DNA of 64,000 bases, from the NCBI GenBank assembly GCA_029783825.1, contig JAREIK010003007.1, positions 905,236 through 969,235 on the forward strand. Reading direction: 5' to 3'. Below the pieces are notes generated by a model that made no database searches, was not told the origin of the DNA, and saw only the letters and a list, made by a program, of their open reading frames with translations. This DNA comes from Sapria himalayana (taxonomy: Eukaryota; Streptophyta; Magnoliopsida; Malpighiales; Rafflesiaceae). Positions within the stretch are counted from its first letter, which is position 1, and each line of letters begins with the position of its first letter. Of the stretch, positions 54,421 through 64,000 are shown piece by piece. Both the position numbers and the translations under genes were made by a program.

Positions 54421-57282
54421 TAAATAGATAGACGGATAGTTAAATATATAGATATATAGATATTTGGATTGAAAGATAGATAGATAGACAAATTTATAGA
54501 TAAATAGTTAAATGGGTAGATATACATATAGATAAATAGATAAATAGACAAATTGATTGATAGATTGATAGACAGATGGATAGGAAGATTTATTGACAGA
54601 TAGATTGATAGATTGAAATATCGATAGATAGATAGATAGACAGATAGATAGAAAAATTGATAGACAGATAGATTATAAATAGATAAATAGACAACTAGAT
54701 AGTTAGATTATTAGACAAATAGATAGAAAGATTATTAGATAGATAGAAAGAATATAGATAGACAGATAGATAGACAGATTGATAGAAAGAAAGAACGATA
54801 GATACTTTAAAATAGATTGATAATTAGATAGATAGATAGATTTATAGATAGAGAGATAGACATTCAAAAAGACTAAATAATTGACAAATAGATAGACAGA
54901 CAAATAGATAGACAGATAGACAGATAGATAAATAAATAGACAGAAACATAGATAGATAGATAAACAGATAGATAGATAGACAAAATAATCATTAGATAGA
55001 TAGATAGATAAATAGATAGATCAATAGATAGATCAATAGATAGATTTTTAGACAAATATATAGATAGATAGTAAGATTAATAGAAAGATTGATAAACAGA
55101 TAGATATATAGATATATAGATAGATAAATAGATAGATTGCTATATTAATAAATAGATTGATAGATAGAAAGATAGATTGATTGATTGATACACAAATAGA
55201 TAGATAGATTGATTGATTGATAGATTATTAGACACATAGTCGGATAGATAGATAGATAGTTACTTAGATATATAGATATATATATATAGATAGACAAATA
55301 GAAAGATAGAAAGATAAATATTTAGATAATCAAATAGATAGATGGATAGATTGACAATTATATATATAGACAGATAGATAGATAGATAAAAATATAGACA
55401 TATTGATAGAGTGAAAGAAAGAACAAAAGATAGATAAATAGATAGAATGAAAGATAGATAAATTGATAGATAGGTATAAAGATAGATAGATAAATATATA
55501 GATATATAGATAGACAGATAGATATATTGATTGATTGATAGTTAGATAGATAGATAGACAGATAGATAGAATATAGATAGATAGATTCATAGATAGAAAA
55601 ATAGATAAATTAATAGACAAATTGATATACCAATAGATAGATAAAAATATAGTCATAAAGATATAAAAAAAATATATAGATAGAAAGATAGATAGATAGA
55701 TAGACAAATAGATAGATAAATAGATAAATAGTTAGATAGATAGATATATATATATATATATATACACACAGAAATCGATACAAAGATAGATAGAAAGATT
55801 GACAAAAAGATAGATAGATAGATAAATACACAGATAGATAACTAGATAGATAATTAGATAGTCAGATAGATAGATTTATAAATAGATAGATAGATAGATA
55901 AATAGACAAACAGATAGATAGATAAATAGATTATAGAAAGATATATAGATAAATAAATAGATAGATAGATAGATAGGTAGATAAATAGACAGATAGTTAG
56001 ATTGATATATAGTCGAATAGATATATAGATCGATCGATCGATAACTAGATAGAAATATAGACAGATAAATAGATAGATATTTAGATTGATAGACAAATTC
56101 ATAGACATTTTGATATACAAATTGATAGATAGATTGATATTTAGATTGATATTCAAATCGATATATTGATTGATAGATAAATAGCTAGATTTATAGATAG
56201 ATAAATAGATAGATAGATAAATAGATAGATAGATAGATATATATATATATATATAGACATATACATAGATAGATACATAGACAGATAGATAGTCAGATTA
56301 GTATACAAATTGATAGAAAGATTATTAGATAGATAGATATACAAATATATTGAGAGATATATAGACATATAGATAGTCATATAGATAGACCTATATATAT
56401 ATATAGGTAGAATGTTAGATAGAGGAATAGATATACAAATAATGAGATATAGTTAGATAGATAGATATTTTTAAAATAGATAGACAAATAAATAGATTGA
56501 TAGACAAATTGATAGACAAATTTATAGACAAATAGATTGACAAATATATGGATAGAGTGAGAGATAGATAGACAGACAAATAGATACACAAATGGATGGA
56601 CAGATAGATAGATAGACAGACAGACAGATAGATAGTTAGATAGATAGATAGATATATTTACAGATAAATAAAAAGATTGATAGATAGATTTATAGATAGA
56701 TAGAAAGATAGATAGATAGATTGATTGATAAATAGATTGATAAATAGATTGATAGATATGTTGATAGATAGTTTGACATATAGATAGATAGATTGAGTGA
56801 TAGATAGATAGACTAATAGATAGATAGATAGATTGATTGATAGACTGATAGTTCAACAAATGTTTAGAAGGATTAATATAGAAAGAGATAGACAAATAGA
56901 TAGACAAATAGATAGATCGATAGGTAGAAATACAAATATATAGAAATATAGATAGACAAATAGATAGATAGATAGATAAACAAATACATAGACAAATTGA
57001 TAGTTTTATTGATAGATTGATAGATAGATAAAAATATAGACAAAAAGATAAATAAATAGAAAGAAATATAAATAGGTACTTAGATAGATAGATAGATAGA
57101 CATATAGATCGATATATAGATAGACAGATACATTGATTAATTAATTGATAGAAAGATAAACCGATAATAGATAGATAGACAGACAGATTGATAAAAAGAT
57201 ACACATAAATATAGATAGATTGTTTGATACAAATATAAATAAATATATAGACATATAGATAAATAGATAGATAGATAGATAT
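54368..57282 (-). repeat. Degenerate (TAGA)n satellite array, block 7 (inverted)
   Basis: Starts directly at a CACTA terminus. It includes a (TA)n run at about 54389-54417 and TTGATAGA-rich domains at about 56080-56170 and 56690-56880. Minus-strand open frames of up to 275 codons (56377-57204) are repeat-derived. Confidence 0.97.
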
Positions 57283-58678
57283 TTATGGAAATTTTGCTAG
57301 AGAAATTATTTCTAGTTAATATTTGATGGATTAGCTTGGAAATTGTAAGAAATGTGTGATTTTACTTTTAATTACAAATTTTTTACTGCTTTTTGGTGGA
57401 TTAGAGATGGAAATTTTCTATTGAAAAATGTCCTTAGCTAATATTATTCTAAATTTTAGCACAAAGAATGATAGCAATTTTAGCAATGACTTTACAAATG
57501 GAATATCCCTAGCTAATTTACTTGAAAAAATCACTCTAAATAATTTACTGGAAAAATCTTTTTTTGATTATATATTAATTACAAGAGATTAGTCCTTAAA
57601 TGATAATTTTTACATAATATATGCAGTTAGTTAGAGATTTTTCCCCAACTATTTTAGTTGGGGATTATTTCAGTCATTAATCTAAACTGATTTTTATGAT
57701 TTATATATTATTTGTTTTAATATTTGATGTACTTTTTTATATTAAAGGTTTGTCATAGTCTATAGATGAGTGATCATTGAAAGACACCTCCTCATATAAT
57801 TAGAATAATAGGATATTATAAATAAATAATTTCAAAAAAATATAAATACGAATAAAAAGATTAAAATAACTATTTTTTTGATTATTATATTTTTTAAAAA
57901 TATATAAATTAATATTTGAATTAATTAATAAAGATATTTAAATATATGTATTAATACATACATTAAATAAATAATTCTATAATTATAAACAATTTTAAAA
58001 ATATTTGAAATAATATATGAACATACACAAACATTTTTATTAATAAAAACCTAAAATCATTATTTGTTTTTATATAAAAAAAATATTTGCAAATAATCTG
58101 AATTAACAAATAAACAATTAAATATTTATATTAATAAAAACATAAAAAATAATTAAATGATTATAGGAATTTTTTTAAAAAATTATTACTAAAAGATTTG
58201 AAAAAAAATCATATTTTTCATTAACTTTAAAATAAAATAAATTGATAATTATGAATAAATAAATTAATGTTTTAATTACATCCAAAAAATTATGATGAAT
58301 TATAAAAAAAATTTCTCCAAAGTGCTTATTAAAAGAATACTTCAGGTGTTTTTTTAGGGTATAAAAAAGTTTTTTAAAATATTACTAATGATATTTTTTG
58401 TCATAAACACACTTAAAATTATTTTTAGCCATATTAACACTTTTGAAAATCACTACCCAATGATCCTAAGTTAATTTTAATTCAAGTTTAATTTTTGTCA
58501 CTACTAAAATTTATAAGAATTAAAGTATTGAGTGAATACTTATAGTAAAATAAAAAAGAAAATATAAAATTAAATTAAATTAAAAAAGATATCTATTCTT
58601 AGAATAATAAATAAATAAATAAATATTAATATTTTAAATTAAAACAAGTTAAACATGAACAATAACTTAATCGATTGC
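57283..58678 (+). mobile_element. CACTA-derived element fragment with dispersed repeat copy D
   Basis: A subterminal part with TAGCTAATATT / GCTAGAGAAATT variants (57283-57715) is followed by the dispersed repeat (57717-58678). The latter matches 9541-10504 over its whole length, for example TATTAAAGGTTTGTCATAG near 57750. This is the same order as at 39.4-41.5 and 50.5-51.4 kb, read in the opposite direction. No clear CACTA terminus is kept at 57283. It lies between the last array and the HSP90 pseudogene. Confidence 0.75.
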
Positions 58679-58810
58679 TTATCAATGAGAAAACTAAAGG
58701 AAACGAACCCTCTATTATGAAGAGAGCAATAGTTCCTCATGCTCTAGTTTTTCTCTAACTCTTCTATCTGGCTGCTGATCAAAGCAATTTATTTTTTGTG
58801 CATTCCAATT

Positions 58811-61800
58811 GGAACCCCTACTTGTTGATTACTTGATTCTAGTCACAGGACTATTTGACTTCAATTTACTTGTATTTTTTTCAAGTGGAAATCTTGCGAA
58901 TGCAGAAGTAGATTTGTCGATGCCAGTTGATCCACCTAAAGTCAAGGATAGACTTGGTTCCATGCCAAAAGGCATATCGACTGATTCTGATGTTGTGAAA
59001 AGTTTCACATCTATGTTCATTCTTCTTTCGTAAATCTTATGTGGAAAAGTGATGTCTTGGTTATGATCTTCTTTATTTTAAGGAAGAGGAGTTGATTTCG
59101 AATAGATCTCTACTATGAGGTAATACAGAAAAATTCTAGTTCCAGGCCAAGGTTTCCAGGCTGATGGATATCATCATAAACTCTTTTTACAATAACAAAG
59201 ATATTTTCTTCAGAGAGTTGATTTCTAATGCCTCTAACGTACGCATTGTTTTGGAATTTTGTTTTTGTGTTCCTTCTTGTAATGCTTCCCAGATTCAAGT
59301 GTTGTCCCATGTAGACACTAGAAAAAATTAGGTTTCTCTCCTTCACTGATAGGGATGTTTTAGGTGAAGGCAACGATGCCAAGCTCAAGATCCAGGTTTG
59401 CTTCATTGCTTGCTTGTTTAACTCATGGAAATTGATTTTCAATGGATGTGCATTGAGACCGAGTGTGAGTGCAGATCATGTTGGATAAAGAGAAGAGGAT
59501 TCTTTATATTCATGATTATAGCATATGCATGATGGAGGATTTAATCAAGAACTTAGGGATGTTTTTCGAATCAGGAACTTCAGGTAGTCACTGGAAATTT
59601 CTCAAAGGTTGTCAAATTTTTATGGATGATAATGAAGGATAATGGCTGGCAACATTCGTGAAGAAAATGTAGATTAGTAGAGATATTAATCTGATTGGCC
59701 AATTTGGAATTGGATTCTACCATGTGTATCTTGTTGCAGATTATGTGAAAGTTGTTAACAAACCTAACAAAGACATGCAATAAGCCATCTAGGGCCATGT
59801 ATCATGTTTTAAAATTCTTTTGAAAATTGCTTTTCACTTTTTCATGGTGGTCTTTCAAGCATGTATGAAAATCCAAGGCAGATGGAACACTTTCAATCTC
59901 TGAGGACACGTGGAATGACCCACTAGGAAGGGGAACTAAAATTATATTGTATCTAAAAGATGAAGCTGGGGAATATGCTGATGAGAGCAAGTTGAAGGTT
60001 CATGTGTATCTTGTGTGCTAGTTTCTAATTATCCATTCTGAGTGCTATCAACTTTTTGGATTTAGGAACTCATGAAAAAGTATTCTGAATTCATTAACTT
60101 ACCAATTAATTTATGGACAAGCAAATATGTTGATGTAGAGGTTCATGCAGATGATGATGAGTCAAATAAAGAAGAAGATGATGCAGGCATGCGATTGACA
60201 AAAAAAGCTATTATGTTCATCCGACCATTTTTAATTATCAAACGTGATTTTTTCCATGGCAGAAAGCATTTCTAAGATGGGATCTGAGATGGATAAGATG
60301 AAGGATGAGGATGGTGAAGATCATGAAGAGAAAGAGGGGAAAGAGAAACCAAAGACAAAAACAATCATTAAAACCACATGCGGGTGTGGTAGCTTCTAAA
60401 TGATGTAAAGGCAATTTGGCTTAGGAATCCAAGGGAGGTTACAGAGGAAGAATACCAAAAGTCATATCAATCTTTGTCAAAGGATTTAAGTGATGAGAAG
60501 CCTACGGCATGGAGTTACTTCACTATATAAGGTGACGTAGAGTTCAAGACTCTTCTTTTTATTCCTCCAAATGCTCTTCATGATCTGTACGAAAGTTTTT
60601 TCAATAGAAATAAGGAAAACTTGAAGTTGTATGTGAGATGGGTATTTGTTTTTGACGAGTTTGATAAACTTTTGCCTAAATACCTCAGCTTATTGAAGGC
60701 GCTTGTTGATTCAGATATGCTGCCGCTCAATGTTTCTCGAAAGATGATGCACCAATGTGGCAACCAGAAAATGATCAAGAAGATGCTAATCAGAAAGATA
60801 CTTGACATGATAAACAAACTCGAAGTGAAGGATCCATTTGAGAGTGTTGATGATTATGACAATCAGATTGGTATAGATGTCGACTCATCATCTAGCAATG
60901 CAAATGGAAGGGGGCAATATGCAAGGTTTTGGAAGGAATTTGGAAAGTCCATTAAAATCAACATAATTGAGGATACTGCAAATAGAAATCATCTGGAAAA
61001 ACTTCTACGATTCGAAGCACCAAGTCAGATGGCAAGTTTACATCTCTGGATAATTACATCTTTAGGATGAAGCTGGACCAAAGAAACTTGTTCTATATAA
61101 CATGAACTAACATGGGGCAACTAGAAGAATCTCCATTTTTAGAAAGAGCCAAGAAGAAAGGATACGAGGTCATCTTCTTCATGGACCTAGTTGATGAGTA
61201 TTTTATGCAGTACTTGATGGAACATTAAGGAAAAAAATTCCAGAATGTGCTCTGAGAAGGATTAAAAGTAAGCAAAACTACCATGGAGAAAGAAGTGAAG
61301 GCCATGTACAAGGAGCTGACCAAGTGGTGGATGAGTGTCCTGGAGAGCATGATGGTGGACGATATGAAGATCAATGATAATGTAGTCACAGTCTCTATCA
61401 GATGCAAGCAAGTAGAGCTACATGCATGGCAAATGGGTGCTTGAGATTAACCAGAGGCACCCAATTATCAAGGAGCTACGTGAGAGGGTCACAGCCAATC
61501 CTGTGTAAATACTTCTTTCTCAAAAGCCTGATCGAATTCCATTCTTCTGATTCTCCCTCTGCACGTCTTCTGCAGGATGAACACATAAGGCAAATAGCTA
61601 GGCTAATGTACCAGATTGCATTAATGGAGAGCAGTTTCAACCTTGATAATCTTAAAGGATTCACTTCTCAAATAAACAATTCCATATGGTATAGCCTCGA
61701 CATCAGCCCTGATGTAGATGTTAAAGATGATGATGCTGAAGAAATGGTTCTTGAACCAAAAACCAAAGCAAACCCTAGCGAGGTAGTTGATAAAGTCCAT

Positions 61801-61827
61801 GGTGATGATTCCAAAGATGTACTGTAA
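58811..61827 (+). pseudogene. ER-type HSP90 (endoplasmin/GRP94, HSP90.7-like), unprocessed and broken
   Basis: The plant ER HSP90 is an ATP-dependent chaperone of the secretory pathway. Segments in order match it: NAEVDL and DPPKVKDRLG with STDSDVV (58890-59010); [14 protein letters not shown] and ELISNASN (59150-59238); [19 protein letters not shown] (59319-59375); [20 protein letters not shown] (59691-59750), the GHKL ATP-lid region; [20 protein letters not shown] (59898-59958); KKYSEFINLPINLW (60072-60115); LLNDVKAIWLRNPREVTEEE (60390-60450); LKLYVRWVFVFDEFDKLLPK (60620-60680); LPLNVSRKM (60720-60745); FWKEFGKSIKINIIED (60928-60975); and RQIARLMYQIALMESSFNL (61590-61645). The C-terminus reads KDVL where the family has the KDEL retention signal. 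Phase-0 GT-AG introns remain at 59239-59314, 59396-59474 and 59998-60065. It is thus a duplicated gene, not a retrocopy. Many stops and frameshifts make it inactive, and the start is uncertain. Confidence 0.95.
59239..59314 (+). other. Retained intron in the HSP90 pseudogene
   Basis: GTACGC...GTAG, 76 nt. Removing it joins ...SNASN to TLEKIRFLS... in frame, as in the intact protein family. The sister introns 59396-59474 (GTTTGC...GTGCAG, 79 nt) and 59998-60065 (GTTCAT...TTTAG, 68 nt) likewise restore the frame. A fourth likely intron is 59799-59859, where the following exon reads [15 protein letters not shown]. Confidence 0.85.
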
Positions 61828-63180
61828 CTTCATCATCTATTTGAATCATTGATTTATGTATTTGATCAATTTTGAGGAAGTGTTTTCTGCTCTAGCTCTG
61901 TTTATGTGAGCTAATAAGTTATTTATGAGTTAGTGTTTAATTCATCTAGTTTTTGTCACATTTTTTCCACTAAGAACGAAATGAAAAGCTCAAATTTCAA
62001 AAAAAAACCTAATCGACAGCATATTAGTTAATTGTGTATCATCATGTTTATAAGAATCTTAATGCTTTTCAAATTGACATTTGGTTTGTGTATTATTTGT
62101 TGTGTCTATTCAATTGATGGCATCATCTCATTTTGTTAGGTTTGAGTTTTTTAATTCTTTCAGTTACAAGGCACGTTGATCAGATATTCAGAGTCACTCA
62201 AAAGCCAATGTGCAGTTGAAGAATTCATCTCTTACATGCAACACATATTTTAGTCATAATTTGTTTAGTGGCATTTTTTTGTTCCATGACTATTGCTCTA
62301 TTTACAAATTGGTTCTGTCTCGGCAAGAAATGCTTTAACTTTCATGAGCTTGCAATTACGAATCTACTCTCTAAAACTCATTACAAGTACCGGTCATAAG
62401 TGACAGAAGGTTATATTTTCAAATCCCTAGTGCATTTGCAAATCCACTCCCTATTATTATTAAATTGATTTGATTGCTTTATACTTGCATTAAACACATG
62501 GAAGATTGATATTTTCACATTGTTATATAGTCCATCTATCAATAAAAGCTTGGTTAAGGATCACAAAAAGTAGAGAACAAATGCACATGGGATTGATGTG
62601 AGTTGGTGTGATTTATAATTGATTGTATTATATAATTGTATTTTTGCTTGATTATATTAGAAATGTGTTTTGATGAGAGTGACGTGATTGAATTATAATA
62701 TAATAGGCTTGGATTCATATCTTATGAAGGTGAGTCAGCCCCACGAATTTGAGAAGTGATCTAAGTCATTTGAACTTCCCATTGTCATAATGGCATCACC
62801 ACTTTAGAATTGAGTTGCAAGAAATACAAATCAAGCAAAGCAAATGTATGTGAAGCATTAGATTAGAATGATAAGGCTTGATTCACAATGATTAAATGAC
62901 TCACTTTTATATCAATGGCAAGCTCATGTTTCACTACTATGCCATCTCATGCTTTGCCAACACAGTAATCTACTCTAGATGTGTTGTTAAAGTTAATTCA
63001 GCCACATAGCTATACAAAAATATGTCTGAAAAGCTTTAAGGTAGCCAAAGGTTCGACCCATCCAAACCAAAATGTGACTAATCCATATTTTTAAGATCAT
63101 CAAAACGATCACAAATGGAGAAAAAGATTACTCTTTCGAATGAGTAGGAGATTCAAGAATGACCACCATAGCCTTTTAAG
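61828..63180. other. Downstream of the HSP90 pseudogene, no gene seen
   Basis: AT-rich sequence less extreme than at 8-15 kb. The first part may be the old 3' untranslated region of the HSP90 copy. No further homology is recognisable. Confidence 0.5.
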
Positions 63181-63189
63181 TCTTATTGT

Positions 63190-63452
63190 GATGGAAGAGA
63201 CCTAATAGTTACATTAGGAGCACCAAAGTGAAACCAAATATCTTATCACTATATTCTATTCTTCTTGATGGATGAACATTGAAGAGATCTCTACTTGGAG
63301 GATGGAAACCTAAATCAAATCTTCCATCATTGGTAGATATGTACCTAAACAAAGAGATCATGTTAAATGGGTTGATCACACATAATTTTTCAGTGGATGA
63401 GATTAATGAAGTTTTTGCTCTCATGAGAAAATGTTTTCCATGTTGTAGATGC
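63190..63452 (+). pseudogene. Zinc-type alcohol dehydrogenase C-terminal fragment
   Basis: Medium-chain alcohol dehydrogenases oxidise or reduce alcohols and aldehydes with NAD and zinc. The plus strand at about 63285-63425 reads LLGGWKPKSNLPSLVDMY, then LNKEI, ITHNFSVDEINEVFALMRK and a CxxC-type end. This is the pattern of the last ~55 residues of plant ADH-like proteins (GWK...LVxxYMxKEI...ITHNxxxxEINxAFxLM...C). In other frames just upstream (63190-63270), LIVTLGAPK- and YHYILFFLM-like pieces resemble the preceding strand TxVxLGxP...LLxGR. Frameshifts separate the pieces and no N-terminal or zinc-ligand part is present. I judge it a decayed gene fragment. Confidence 0.72.
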
Positions 63453-64000
63453 TACAGAAATACATGATCAAAATAAAAGTGATAATCCTAGTTGGTATAT
63501 ATTACTTTTTTCTTTAACTCCTGGAAAGCTTGTTAAGGAGGCTGACCAGATCGACAAAGGATTTGCATGTGGGGTAGTCAGGGTTGTTAAGTTTGTTACT
63601 TTTTTTTTGTTAAATATGGTTGTTGATCATCCTATTGCAATGTCAATGACGGATGGAGCAAAATAGATATTCTAGTCTCAAGTGTGTTTGGTGATATTAA
63701 GGAGAGTAAAAGTGTGACACATGTTTCTATTGACACAAAAACTTCTTCCGTTTGGTCTCTTGGTGTCAACACTAAAGAAATAGAATATTTCTTCATGGAG
63801 GAAGGTAGGTAATTGTGATTTTGTCTTGCTGCCAAATATTACTTGGGAAGTTAAAGATTTGGTAAATTTGTGAGTTATCGTCTAAAGTGTGATTATTTTC
63901 CAATCTGAATGTAATCTATAAAACATGAATATACCGATATACTATTTTTTATGTTTAATGTTGTGTATGTTGTTAATCTCTCTATTCAGTTTTCTTCTTT
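63453..64000. other. Right edge of window, no assured gene
   Basis: A frame stays open at about 63657-63812 on the plus strand (KIDILVSSVFGDIKES...), but I recognise no family. It could be another fragment of a host gene that continues past the edge. Confidence 0.4.

Noticed and set aside
59113..59442. 109-codon minus-strand frame
   Set aside because: It is antisense to the HSP90 pseudogene, whose plus-strand exons and introns explain the sequence.

Overview
This looks like a nuclear segment from a flowering plant. The unique sequence is very AT-rich and noncoding. The only recognisable proteins are decayed plant ones: a CACTA (En/Spm) transposon, an ER-type HSP90 that still carries GT-AG introns, the C-terminal part of an alcohol dehydrogenase, and a single-subunit RNA polymerase of the kind carried by plant mitochondrial linear plasmids. 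I cannot name the species. I see no intact protein-coding gene, tRNA, rRNA or CRISPR array.

The dominant feature is a degenerate tetranucleotide satellite, (TCTA)n, which is GATA/TAGA on the other strand. It fills about 33.6 kb in seven blocks: 1-5361, 23640-39440, 43225-44042, 44566-48739, 48740-50490, 51437-54232 and 54368-57282. The first four blocks read TCTA on the plus strand. At a palindrome at 48734-48745 the array flips, and the last three blocks read TAGA. Because TCT-ATC-TAT-CTA has no stop in any frame, the pyrimidine-rich strand carries long open frames reading Ser-Ile-Tyr-Leu. I treat all of these as by-products of the repeat, not genes.

Layout. From 1 to 5361 is TCTA array. 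From 5362 to about 6870 (minus) is a broken mitochondrial-plasmid-type RNA polymerase, containing an exact 159-bp tandem duplication. From 6.9 to 17.4 kb is AT-rich sequence with microsatellites, one copy of a ~1-kb dispersed repeat and a 29-nt poly-G run. From 17.4 to 23.6 kb is a decayed CACTA transposon with TNP2-like and Transposase_24-like genes. From 23.6 to 39.4 kb is the largest array. From 39.4 to 43.2 kb are CACTA-derived ends and the dispersed repeat. From 43.2 to 57.3 kb are more arrays, the orientation switch and further CACTA-derived fragments. From 57.3 to 58.7 kb is another CACTA-derived piece, followed by the HSP90 pseudogene (58.8-61.8 kb) and the alcohol dehydrogenase fragment (63.2-63.5 kb).

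How the parts relate. Most array borders coincide with ends of CACTA-derived elements carrying a CTAGCTAA-type subterminal repeat and, in the better-preserved cases, a terminal CACTA...AGAAAA motif. Transposon insertion and array expansion therefore seem to have shaped the window together. The parts most worth checking are the inverted junction of the satellite, the nuclear copy of a mitochondrial plasmid polymerase cut off by the satellite, and the repeated pairing of CACTA ends with array borders. All homology statements come from reading translated sequence by eye, not from a database search.
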